From Narthecium ossifragum (Eukaryota > Streptophyta > Magnoliopsida > Dioscoreales > Nartheciaceae): 64,000 nt of DNA. Below the pieces are notes generated by a model, which saw nothing but the letters and a program-made list of their open reading frames with translations, ran no database searches and was not told the DNA's origin. The position numbers were made by a program, and so were the translations under genes. Each line of letters starts with the position of its first letter. Position 1 is the stretch's first letter. Location of the stretch: positions 23,319,274 to 23,383,273 of the forward strand of contig OY986970.1 in the NCBI GenBank assembly GCA_963920575.1. Reading direction: 5' to 3'. Shown in pieces: positions 35,798-46,069 of this stretch.

Positions 35798-36154
35798 GCT
35801 TCGCCGTTACGAACGGCGTCGCGTAGAGGAAGAAGGGGGTTGTCCGGTCACGTGTAGGCACGTGACCGGTTCGCTCGGGCCGCCGTTAGACCGGCAGACG
35901 GAAGGTGGACGGAGGCATCAATTAAAAATGGTTCGAGAAACATAAGTACTCAATGTTTACTTTTGAAAACAATGGTATCACATAAAAATTTTCCTGCAAA
36001 TCCAGGTACCAAACGCATACTTTAGCCTTTTTTTAATTTTTACTAGTTGAGCTTTTAATTTAGGTCAGAAATTTTTTTTTTCCATGACAATTGCACCTCT
36101 TACCTCGGTTTCAGAGGTCTTTTGGTTTTTTACGCCGAAGGTCCCTTAGGCTAA

Positions 36155-37262
36155 ATTTTTACATTCTGTTACATGTGCTTTTCCAGAATTTCACTTTGGT
36201 ACTATCTGGTTTGGAATTTACAATTTGATACCACCAAGTTATAAATTAAATAAAATTTAGTTCCGACCCCCGACTCCATTACTATAATTTGCGCACACGT
36301 GAACGGTTTTGCATCAATTTCCCGTCACGGAAGGTGGTATTCTCTTCCTCCCCTACCCTTCTCCTCTAGAGCCTCCACCGCCGCATGCTCCCCAGTTACG
36401 CCCTTCTCCAGTCCCTCGCCGGAGCTCCTACACCACCGAGCCCCCTAGCACCAGTCCCCAATCATGGCAGCAACCATCCTCCCACCTCCGTAGACTCCGA
36501 CGAGCTCATCCACTCCAGTGGTCATCAACACCCGCCATCCAAGCTCCACGGACCTCCCATCCACCCATCTCTCTCAACCACCGTCACGTTTCATCATCGC
36601 CACCAAGCCTCTGCCACCTCCCCAAAACCCTCCTTCCTTACCTCCAGCAAGCCACTCGACCCCGAGCTCTACAACCTCCTCTAACCTCGACCTCACACCT
36701 CTCTCGCCCTCATCGTGACCTCCCAGCGCCCCTCTCCATCACTGAACGCCAGTGGTGAGGGAAAGAGGAGAGTTGGGGAGAAGGGAAAGAGGAGAGAAAT
36801 AGAGAAAGAGGGGGGAGATAAAGGGAGAGGGGTGGGAAAGAGGAGAGAAACGAAGGAAGAGAGAGGAGAGAGAGAAACAGAGGAAGATGGAGGAGAGAAA
36901 GAGAAGGGAGGAGAGAGTAGGTAGGGAGGAGCCGGAGCTGGAGGGGGGGCCGGGGGAGGAATCGGAGAGGAGGAGGCGACTGAGCCAAAGCCGGGGGGAG
37001 GATGGGCCAGAGAAGAGGAGGCCACAGAGCTAGAGTCGGAGAAGAAGAGGAGCCGTAGCATGACACGTGGATGTTTGGGCTGACGGTAGTCACGTGCGTG
37101 TCATGTGATCAATTTATCGTCAACCCACATAACGTCATTGGGGGCTTGGACCACTTTGCCCTGATATTATAACTTAATGGTATCGAAATGCAAATCCAAA
37201 ATACGGTGGTACCAAAGTGCAAATCTAGGAATGTGCAGGTCACCGGAACGTAAAAATCCATT
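36155..37262. mobile_element. Pack-MULE-like element with GC-rich cargo (copy 2)
   Basis: The ends match copy 1 at 21690-22830: on the left TTTGATACCACCAAGTTATA and GACCCCCGACTCCATTACTA, on the right GCATGACACGTGGATGTTTG, TGGTATCGAAATGCAAAT and GTACCAAAGTGCAAAT, as imperfect inverted repeats. The middle differs from copy 1: a C/T-rich half (36340-36720) next to a G/A-rich half (36750-36950). The Pro/Ser frames in it are compositional. Confidence 0.6.
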
Positions 37263-37864
37263 TAAAAATAAAAACCAGCTCTCATTTTTCTACAATTGAT
37301 CATTTCTCTGCTTCTCTTTTTCACATGGTATCTATCAAAGGAAATATACCAAGTTTGAACCCGGTGCTTGTGTTGACCATCTATCGGTTTGAATTTTGAG
37401 GTTGAGTTATTAAAGTCAACAATACCCATACATTGACATGTATTAAACCTCTATAAGATATGTTCGCTTCTATATCTATATCTACCAGAGACTCGGTAGG
37501 GACACTTTCTACCAAAAGATTATTAGACATTTTACTATGGGAAGGCAACCCCCCATTCACATAAATTCTAGGGGGATTTGTTGTTTAGTCCTTTAAGTGC
37601 CCCATTCTTATGATTTAGTCTCCTATAACACTCATTAAGTGTTTTACTACCCACAATACCAACAAAAGACTACAATACCCCTAAACATTCTCATTCTCGT
37701 AATTACAGCCACGCAGGCCGCCCGTTTCGTCATTTTTGAAAAATTCAAAATTTATTCCCAATAAAAGCCCGCCCCTCCCATTTCCAATGCGCACCACCCT
37801 TTCTGCCCACGATTTTTGCCGTCCCGCCTATTCCGCCCATACCACTTGGCCCACCTGAGCCGCA

Positions 37865-38610
37865 AGTAACTACCCATTATAATTGGTAGTAACTTCCTAG
37901 TTAAATGGTAGTTAATTCATATTTAATTCATCGTTTAACCAGCAAGTAACTACCATTAAATTGGTAGTTACTTCGTGGTAACTATCTAATATGATTGGTA
38001 GTTACTTCCCATTATTATTGGTAGTAACTTCCTAGTTAAACTGGTAGTTACTTTCCATTATAATTTGTAGTAACTTCAAAGTTAAATCGTTCTTAATTGC
38101 TAGTTACTTCCCATTATAATTGGTAGTAACTTTCTAGTTAAATGGTAGTTAATTCATATTTAATTCATCGTTTAACCAGCAAGTAACTACCATTAAATTG
38201 GTAGTTACTTCGTGGTAACTACCTAATATGATTGGTAATTACTTCCCATTATTATTGGTAGTAACTTCCTAGTTAAACTGGTAATTACTTTCCATTATAA
38301 TTTGTAGTAACTTCAAAGTTAAATCGTTCTTAATTGCTAGTTACTTCCTATTTTCACCACGAACAAACTACCATTATAATTGGTAGTAACTGAAGTGAAT
38401 CTCAAATTATAATGTACAGTTACTCCTCATTATAATTGGTAGTAACCGTAGTTACTTCCCAATATAATTTGTAGTTACTTCCTTGTTATTTGGAACTTAC
38501 TTCCTGCTTAAATCTGTAGTTACTTCCCATTATAATTGCTTGTTACTTCCTAGTTAAATTGGTACTTACTTCCCATTATAATTGTTAGACACTTGCCATT
38601 TAAATTGTTA
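37865..38610. repeat. GTAGTTACTTCC-type tandem array with a 237 bp higher-order repeat
   Basis: Dozens of variants of GGTAGT(T/A)ACTTCC(C/T)ATTATAATT recur at irregular spacing of 20-40 bp in both orientations. A larger unit repeats once with a 237 bp period: TTAAATGGTAGTTAATTCAT at 37901 and again at 38138, collinear for more than 200 bp. Confidence 0.85.
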
Positions 38611-39000
38611 GTAATTCTTCCCATGTGCACAGTTATTTTAATTTCCTTTCATTCTTGGTGCAGGAAAAAAGTTAACATTGTCCAGTATAGATCAACCGTA
38701 ACTGCTGTCATCACAATCATGGGATTCATAAAATCCTCATTCACTGATCTACAGGGTCGGACTTACGTGGGGGCGAGTGGGGGCAGTCGCCCCCACTCGG
38801 CCTTGGAAGAAAAAAAAAAAAAATTTTAAGCATACATGGTCTAGTTTAAGCTATGATACATCGCAGGTTAAGATGAAGCATGTGGGCTGGTCAACCAAAT
38901 CTCTTTTTCTTTATGTTTTAAGCATACGTGGCCTAATATAAGACGTCTTTTGGCTTTTGAGATTTGAGCCAAAACTTTTGGCTTTTGCGGTTTTGCCCTA

Positions 39001-39200
39001 TTGGAACCCGGGTCCCTCGTCCCCGCCGACAAAGGAGTGGACCTGTGGACGGACGCCCTCTCTCCCCTCTCGCCGTCTCGTGCGCGTGCGACGGTGAGGA
39101 TCAGATCCATTGGGATCGGGATCGGGATCGGGATCGGGATCGGCACCGCCGCACCGGCCACACCGCCACTCGCTGCACCAACGGATCCAAAGTGACTAGG
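39001..39200 (+). other. 5' leader region of the hAT element, with GGGATC repeat
   Basis: A GC-rich stretch includes five tandem copies of GGGATC (39112-39141) and a donor-like GTGAC/AGGTGAG region near 39195. The acceptor TTATAG precedes the transposase start, so this probably is a noncoding first exon of the transposase gene. Confidence 0.45.
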
Positions 39201-39701
39201 TGAGCACAGAGCATTCCTTAGTCCTTAATTTATTTTCTCTATTATGTATTCATGGTTGGGTGATTTGGTGGTTTATATTGCACTACTGCGAGTGTGTTTA
39301 TAGGAGAAATATAGTTTTTTTTACTGATTCTTATCGATGGGCAATCCCAAATTTTGATGTTGCCATGTTGGAAATTGGCCCTTGAAACAAGGTCAAATTC
39401 GATTAAGATTGAAGTGTTCTGTTCATATAGAGATTTCTAATTACATTTTTTTCCCTACGAGAGGATTATTAGCATATTGATTTATTCTGAGCTTGGAAGG
39501 TTTTGGTAGATATGAGGACTTGCACTACAAAAGAATGGTGACTTCTAAGTGGTTAAACGTAATAGTAAGCATATAATTATTGTGAATTGGATGCTATGTT
39601 TTTTTGTAGATAAAGACTTGTATGCTATGTTTCATGTTTGGTTAAGGAATTAAGCAACTTTTTATAATTATTGTGAATTGTTTTTCAATAATTATAGGAT
39701 C

Positions 39702-42067
39702 ATGGACAAGTATGTTATCAAGCGAAAGCATATAGGGGAGTCTTCTAGCACCCCTAACCTTGCACAGAGAACTCGTGTCGAATTTGATAGTGCCGAATTA
39801 GTTGCTGACCCGGGTAAACGAAAACCAATTGAGGACTATGATGTTGCCGTTAGGGATCAAGTTCGAATGTGGTATCTACAAAAAGGTCCTTTTCAACCTT
39901 ATGAGCATAACTTTCCTAAAACGAAATGTGGTGATTGTATGAGAAGGTTTCAGAAAGAATGGTTCAATGATTATGATTGGATTGAGTATAGTGTGGAAAA
40001 AGATAAAGCATTTTGCTTTTATTGCTATATCTTTAAGACAAGCAAGGGTTCTCAAGGGGGTGGAGACGCATTTGTAGGAACGGATTTTCAAAATTGGAAA
40101 AAGAAAGAGAGATTTGATGCACATGTGGGGAAAGTGAATAGTTCTCACAATGAGGCACGAAGAAAATGTGAGAATTTCAAAAATCAGAAACAAAGTATCA
40201 TACATGCATTTTCTCGTCTAGATGATGAAACCTGGCTAACCTATAGAAGTCGTTTGACTGCAACTCTGAAATGTGTTAGATTTCTTTTGGGTCAAGGTAT
40301 GGCATTCCGTGCTCATGATGAATCTGAAACATCTATAAATAAAGGAAACTTTCTTGAACTTTTAGAATGGTATGCTAGTGGCAATGAGAAAGTTAGAGAG
40401 GTAGTCATGGGTAATGCTCCTGGGCGTAACCAAATGATAGCACCAAGTATACAGAAAGAGATGGCTAATAGTGCGGCAGTTGAGACTATTAATGCTATTA
40501 TAAAAGATCTTGGTCATTCATTATTTTCTATCTTAGTTGATGAGTCTCGGGATATGTCTACGACGGAACAAATGGCAGTGGTTTTACGATATGTGGATAA
40601 AAAAGGGCAGGTGATTGAACGTTTCATTGATGGTGTTGAACATGTTAGTGACACTTCTGCTCAGTCATTGAAGGATGCCATTGGGAAGCTTTTTTCTTGA
40701 TATGGATTAAGCATATCTAGATTACGGGGTCAAGGTTATGATGGAGCAAGTAATATGCGTGGTGAGTTTAATGGTTTAAAAGCAAAAATTTTGAATGAGA
40801 ATTCTTATGCTTACTATGTACATTGTTTTGCTCATCAACTTCAATTGGCTCTTGTGGGAGTTGCAAAGAATAATTTGGCGGTGACAAATCTTTTCAGTTT
40901 GATATCAAGTATTGTTAATATTGTTGGGTCTTCATGCAAAAGGAAAGATGCCCTTTTGGATAAGTAATATAGTTTATTGGTTAAAAGACTTGAAAGGGAG
41001 AAGTTGTTAGTGGAAGAGGTAAAAATCAAGAAACAGTTCTAGCAAGGCATAGTGATACTCGTTGGGGTTCATATCACGTTACAATCATTCGCTTGATTTC
41101 GATATATGATGCTGTTTTAGATGTTCTTGAGACCATATGGCGTGATGGTGGGAGTACAGATCAACAAAATAATTCATCAGGATTGATTATAGCAATGCAA
41201 GATTTTGAATTTGTATTCACCCTACATCTAATGAAAAGTATAATGGGGATTACAAATGAACTCTCACAAGCATTGCAGAGGAGAGATCAAGATATTGAGA
41301 ATGATATGAAGTTGGTCAGTGTTTGTAAGAAACGACTTCAGAATTTGAGGGAGAGTGGATGGGATGCATTATTGGAGGAAGTGTCTGACTTTTGCAAGGA
41401 CCGATTTATTGAAGTGCCAAATATGGATGATTGTTTTGTACTTCGTGGTAGACCAAGACGTGGAGTTCATAAAGTGACGAACTTGCATCACTTTCGTGTT
41501 GATTTGTTCTCTTGTGTTCTAGATATGCAACTTCAGGAGTTGAATGGTCGTTTCTCTGAGTCAAATACTGATTTACTTCTTTGTATAGCATGCCTTAATC
41601 CAACTGATTCCTTTTCAGCGTTCAAGAAGGAAAGGTTAATACGCCTTGCTGAATTTTATCCTCTGGAATTTTCTTCTTATGATCTTGTGATTCTCAAAGA
41701 TCAACTTGAGACTTATTTGCTTGATGTCCAAGTTGATAGTGGTTTTTCAAATCTCAATGGTATTTCTGAGCTTGCTAAGAAGATGGTTGAGACAAAAAAG
41801 GATAAAGTGTATCAGCAGGTGTATCAACTCATTGCATTGGCGTTAATCTTACCTGTTGCCACAGCAAGTGTTGAGAGGGTATTTTCTGCTATGAACATCA
41901 TCAAGACTGACTTACGTAACAAAATGGGTGATGAGTGGATGAATGATAGCTTGATTGTGTATGTTGAAAAAGAGATTTTTAAAACTATTGATGATGAAGT
42001 TATTTTACAACGCTTTCAAAATATGAAGCCCCATAGGATGCAATTATCACGATTAGTGATGACTTAG
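39702..42067 (+). pseudogene. hAT transposase, ZMYM1/DUF4371-like, recently broken
   Basis: The frame begins MDKYVIKRKHIGESSS. A TTF-type zinc finger follows (FQKEWFNDYDWIEYS, CFYCYIF). The DUF4371 core has the first Asp in SILVDESRDMSTTEQ and the second in RGQGYDGASNMRGE; the C-terminal hAT domain has Glu in ATASVERVFSAMN. Three lesions interrupt it: TGA at 40698-40700 (CGA expected), TAA at 40965-40967, and a one-base loss near 41022 where VEE should continue as GKNQETVLARH. Catalytic residues are otherwise kept, so inactivation looks recent. I chose ATG 39702 because an AG acceptor lies just upstream and MDKY starts are typical. Confidence 0.88.
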
Positions 42068-42095
42068 TTTGTTTATTTCTTTTATCATGTATTTT

Positions 42096-43276
42096 TGTTG
42101 GTAAGCCCCCTGAAATAACCTAAACTTGCTTCTATAACACCAGTGATACCTACATGCAAGGTTGTCAAGTGATAAGCTCCTAACAAACAAAATATCAAAC
42201 ACTTGAAAGGCAGAATAGCAAGGTAGTGCTATCACAAAATAACAAGTAAAGAGGAAGAAGAAATTAAACACAATCACTAACACAAAAGGTTTTTTTTAAC
42301 GTGGAAAAACCCAACTGGGAAAAAACCACGGGTCCTCTATCGGAGACCACCCAAATCATCCACTAGAACTTTGTCAAAACAGTTACACAGCTAACACCCC
42401 TTCTTGATGACTCCTCATCAAACCTCGGTGCTCATAATTGAGTACACTGCCACTGAATCATTTCTCTAGTGGACAATCTTCAACCCACTGTTGAGATAGA
42501 TAGAGGACTCCTCCTCTCTTCTTAAAGCTCCTTGGATTCCACCAAGGATGAAGGATTCCACATTCGATCTAACTTGGACTCCTCCAAGTAACTGAAGAAC
42601 TCATTCCTCAGATAATACCCCTTGGAATCTTCAAGGGTGAAGAACTCTCTCTTTGATAAAGTGGTAGATATGAGGAAGCTAGGATTTCAGCTCTCTTGAT
42701 AAGGTTGCTTCCTCAGTTACTTTTGACCGGAATAGCTTCTCTTCCACTCTTTATAAATCCGAAAAGCTTCAGCTCCAACTTGACAGACTAGTCTTTTTCC
42801 TCAGATTTAAGTAAAAGCTCTGCTGCATGCTTTCTTATCTTGAGCAAACATCTTAGACAAGAACAGTTACTCAGCTATTGAGTAGGCTGCTAGACCACCA
42901 AGTTATTTTGCAGCATCTGTCACTCATGGACAGCTGGTCTTGATTCAAGAACCAACCAAAGCTGCAGAGCCCCTTCTATGTTAAGCTTCTATGCTGTGAA
43001 GTCAACTTTGAAGCAATCAATGCTCTGTTTTCTGCACTGCTAGTGAATAATGGTTGTTGCATTAAACTGCTGGTCCACCAGCTGCTTCATTCTAGCTTCA
43101 ATATCCTTTCAGCTTCAATCTGATGGGCTTTCAGCTTCCTTAGTGGCTTTGTAGATGTCTTTAATGTTGCATCAAAGAACACAACCTTGTCCAATTTAGT
43201 CTCCAATTACAATGCTTGTGTCCTAGTTACAAGCTAATAAGTTTTGACACAAATCAAGTTAATTACATAACTTACA
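42096..43276. mobile_element. Solo LTR, 1181 bp, inside the hAT element
   Basis: It starts TGTTGGTAAG and ends CATAACTTACA. The flanking 5 bp ATTTT is exact (42091-42095 and 43277-43281). The segment AACGTGGAAAAACCCAACTG followed by a GAAAAAACC stretch near 42300 is typical of plant LTRs, seen from the reverse side. No coding domain is present. Confidence 0.85.
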
Positions 43277-43985
43277 ATTTTTATACCGTGGTATTTTGAT
43301 ATTTTGTGTTAGTGAATGAGTTGATCAAGATACATTATGTATGTAGGCATTCCTCCGCCTTTTAAGTGAGGCTTGAAAAAATTTTGAGCCCCCACTTACT
43401 TAAATTTCTAAATCCGTCACTGCTGATCTACATTGGCAGATCTTAACCAAAACTCCATTTTGCACCTTGATTGACGCGGTGTACAACGGAAAGCTGACAG
43501 AGAAAAAATCGCTATCGATGGCAATTAATGAGGAGATTTCAACGGCCATCTAACTGAAGAAGACGAAACGTCCATAGCTAATATCATGATTCCCGTAATC
43601 CCGGGAATGAAAAAATCGCTATCGATGGTAATTAATGAGGAGATTTCATCGTGACTAATAGCAAGGGTATTTTGGTCATGAAAGTTTCCATAACAATCCT
43701 AACAACACTAAAAAGAGATTAAATGCCGTGCCAACTCTCAAAGAGACTATACAGCAAATGAAGTCTCCTAAAGAGACTAAACAATAATTTTCCGTAAATT
43801 CTATTATTCACATGGTATTAGAGAAAAAGTTCTAAATTTGAACTCCAATATGTTGAGTTATTTTTTAAAAAAATCCATTTGTTTTTTGATTTATCAGTTA
43901 AGGGACATACTTGTGTTTCTTTGCAAAATAAGTCCAAAACATAATTTTCGGTCTAAATTACCCCTGGTTCTGATCAACTCTCGGG

Positions 43986-44357
43986 CTGTGTTTGGTTACC
44001 CCTTTGACCATGGGAGAGGGAGTCACAACTCCCTCCGCCGCGTTTGGTTGGCATTTAAGCGCGGGAGAGGCGACTCCCTCTCCCGAGCTCTACCATGACG
44101 GAAGGAAACCGGATTCCTCCCGAAATTGGGAGGAATCATGTTTCCTTTCCCCCCGTTTTGGTCAACGCAAAGAAGAGTACTAAAAGACCCCTCTTAAAAA
44201 TTATGTATCTTTTGAAAGATCTAATTATAGCCATCAGATTTAGGGGTATATTAGTAACTTCAATATCATTCCTGCGCTTTCTCATCTTAATTTGATCATA
44301 CCAAACACAAACAACGTCTTTCCCTCTCCCACTCCCATGATCATACCAAACACAAAC
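43986..44357. mobile_element. Tourist-like MITE
   Basis: The left end GTGTTTGGTTACCCCTTTGA is followed by CCATGGGAGAGGGAG; the right end has the complement of GTGTTTGGTATGATCATGGG. CCAAACACAAAC occurs twice at the right (44301 and 44349), so the right end may be duplicated. No 3 bp duplication could be fixed. Confidence 0.5.
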
Positions 44358-44394
44358 GATGACAATCACATTCCTCTCCACTCCTCTCCCTCTA

Positions 44395-45055
44395 CCTCTC
44401 CCTCTACCTCTCCCGTCATGCAATCAAACGCAGCCTCGAAGCTTTCCCAAGAAGAGCCACATGGTTCTGTAGCTCTTAATGCACTCTTCTTCCACTCCAA
44501 TGCCTTGTTCCTCATCACCATCCCCTTCTCTCCTCCACCCATCAGCTCTCTGATCATTTTCTCCACTTCTTCTCTCTTGGCAAAGTTGTCGATCTCCATG
44601 CCGACGCCCCACTCGGTGCACAGGTACCTGCAGTTCGTCTGCTGCTCGGCGAAGAACAGCCAGCATATCATCGGCACGCCGCCGCATATGCTCTCCGTGA
44701 TCGAATTCCACCCGCCGTGGGTCAGGAACCCGCCGACCGACGGGTGCAGCAGCACTTGCTCCTGCGGGCAACACCCGGACACCATCCCCTTCTTCGCGGT
44801 CTAGGCCAAGAACTCCGCCGGCACCTTCGCCGCCTCGCCCTTGACCACGTCCGGCCTGATCACCCACAGGAAGTCGTGGCCGCTGTTCGCCAACCCCCAT
44901 GCGAACTCGACCAGCTGCTCGTTACTCATGATGGTGACACTCCCAAAGTTCATGTACATCACCGACTGTGGAGCTCTTCCAGCTAACCAGTGCAAGCAAC
45001 TTGTGTCCACCTTCCATAGATTCGACCCCAAGGATGCCAAAGGCCCCTCCTATAT
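44395..45055 (-). pseudogene. UDP-glycosyltransferase UGT85-like, 3' fragment
   Basis: The sequence starts near [17 protein letters not shown] and continues [37 protein letters not shown], then the PSPG box: CPQEQVLLHPSVGGFLTHGG, NSITESICGGVPMICW, FFAEQQTNCRY. UGT85 enzymes transfer glucose from UDP-glucose to small molecules in the cytosol. Here a TAG replaces the expected Glu after VPAEFLA, and the start of the PSPG box is disturbed (SGCCPQ instead of the usual WCPQ). Position 19 of the box reads Gly (THGGWN) where the family has Cys (THCGWN). The first half, with the acceptor-binding domain, is absent. A MITE lies at its 3' side. Confidence 0.88.
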
Positions 45056-45069
45056 AGGTCTCTGGCGGG

Positions 45070-45140
45070 AGAGAGAGAGAGGGCGACGTCGAGGGTGGCA
45101 TGCATGGGAGCGCGGGCGGCGTCGAGGGTGGCATGCATGG
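45070..45140 (-). repeat. GCTCCCATGCATGCCACC repeat at the SKU5-UGT85 junction
   Basis: On the minus strand GCTCCCATGCATGCCACCCT occurs twice in tandem, followed by CGCCCTCTCTCTCTCCCGCC. Near-identical sequence lies on the plus strand at about 46405-46460, so the block is present in inverted orientation about 1.3 kb away. Confidence 0.7.
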
Positions 45141-45385
45141 GAGCGCTGGGCTTGGCGTTGGAGCCGGCGTAGTGGACGACGCCAGTAGCGGTGAGGATTT
45201 CCTTGGTGAACCGGGTGGAAGCGACCATGTAGATGTAGTAGTCGCCGGGGGCCTGGTCGGCGGTGACGAGCACGGAGTAGCACTGCCCGACGTGCACGTC
45301 GAGGGACTCGTAGTCGTTCTGCATGGTGTGCGAGCCGTCGATCTCGACCAGCTTCATGGCGTGTCCCTGCAACTGCCGACGTCAT
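45140..45385 (-). pseudogene. SKU5-like (multicopper-oxidase-related) fragment
   Basis: The frame reads LQGHAMKLVEIDGSHTM, YESLDVHVGQCYSVLVTADQ, then DYYIYMVASTRFTKEILTAT and GVVHYAGSNAK. This corresponds to the middle cupredoxin region of SKU5/SKS proteins, which are secreted or GPI-anchored relatives of multicopper oxidases acting at the cell wall. Only about 80 residues remain. It is fused downstream (lower coordinates) to CATGCATGCCACCCTCGACG repeats and then directly to the UGT85 fragment. Confidence 0.8.
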
Positions 45386-45482
45386 GCATCCAGTCAAATT
45401 GCTATTGGATTGCCATGACGTCATGCAACTACCACTACCAAGTCAAAATTCAATTTGGATTGCCATGACGTCATGCAACTCT
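45376..45482. repeat. GACGTCATGCA repeat, about 2.5 copies
   Basis: GGATTGCCATGACGTCATGC followed by AACT occurs at 45407 and 45457 (50 bp period), and a partial copy with GACGTCATGCATCCAGTCAA precedes them. Confidence 0.75.
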
Positions 45483-45504
45483 CTTCTCCGTCGCCTCTCT
45501 CTCC

Positions 45505-46045
45505 TAGTGATGGCAACGGGGCGGATATTGGAAATACCATACCCGTCCCCGCACTCCTCCGCCCATACCATAACCGCCCCGTCCCCGCGCAAATAATGGG
45601 GATCGCGGACCATAACCATCCCCGCGGGTACGCGGATATTACCCGCAATCCGCGGTTATTCGCAAAACCTAAAAAAACCATTCAATTAGCATTAAGCCTC
45701 TAAAATCTAAATCTAAATCCACCAAACTATCATCAACATTCGGTCTCTAAAATCTAGATCCATCAAATACTCATCAACAATTAGTTTTTATTAGAGTATT
45801 ATTACAAAAATAGACTCTTTAAAACCCACCAAACCAACATTTAGTGGCGGGGCGGGGCGGATATGCGGGGCGGGGCGAATAGCGGGGCGGATATTACCCA
45901 ATACCATAATCCGCCCCGTACCCGCGCGGATTTTAAATTTGTAAACCATACCCGTATCCACGGGTAAAAAATCTCTACCATACCCGTCCCCATCGGTGCG
46001 GATCGGGTCGGTTATCCAGCGGGGCGGTCAATTTTGCCATCTCTA
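45505..46045. mobile_element. hAT-type MITE, 541 bp
   Basis: Inverted ends are TAGTGATGGCAA...TTGCCATCTCTA. The 8 bp target duplication CTCTCTCC is exact (45497-45504 and 46046-46053). GC-rich interior with repeated CGGGGCGGAT and complementary CCCGCCCC-type motifs; no coding capacity. Confidence 0.88.
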
Positions 46046-46069
46046 CTCTCTCCTCTGCTTTCTCCTCTG

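Larger units (their letters stand above)
34319..36027. mobile_element. Mutator-like (Pack-MULE type) element, 1.7 kb
   Basis: Terminal inverted repeats start GGCTAAAGTATGCGTTTGGT on the left and end with its complement on the right. They extend inward for about 270 bp (34319-34595 against 35745-36027), including the GGTCACGTG...CACGTGACC blocks. A 10 bp target duplication TTTTTTTAAT (34309-34318 and 36028-36037) fits Mutator. The interior is a GC-rich tandem duplication and a possible captured gene piece; no MULE transposase is present. Confidence 0.88.
38752..43422 (+). mobile_element. hAT DNA transposon, 4.67 kb
   Basis: The left terminus CAGGGTCGGACTTA pairs with the right terminus TAAATCCGTCACTG. 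The 8 bp target duplication CTGATCTA is exact (38744-38751 and 43423-43430). It carries a ZMYM1-like hAT transposase gene with few disruptions and a solo LTR downstream of that gene. Confidence 0.93.
37571..43794. mobile_element. Non-autonomous MULE, host of a nested hAT element
   Basis: The left end is GGGGGATTTGTTGTTTAGTC. The right end is GACTAAACAATAATTTTCCG, its imperfect complement. The 9 bp target duplication TAAATTCTA is exact (37562-37570 and 43795-43803). Without the nested hAT insertion and its duplicated 8 bp, the element would be about 1.55 kb. Its own sequence comprises an AT-rich repeat array (37865-38610) and a right part with a 39 bp direct repeat (AAAAAATCGCTATCGATGG at about 43503 and 43611). 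Confidence 0.85.

Noticed and set aside
36309..36758. Pro/Ser-rich 149-codon open frame and its neighbours
   Set aside because: It lies in the C/T-rich interior of a Pack-MULE-like element; the frame stays open in several phases because of composition, and no domain is visible.
37865..38610. Possible CRISPR-like or satellite array
   Set aside because: Spacing is irregular, units occur in both orientations and the DNA is plant; it is an internal repeat of a transposon.
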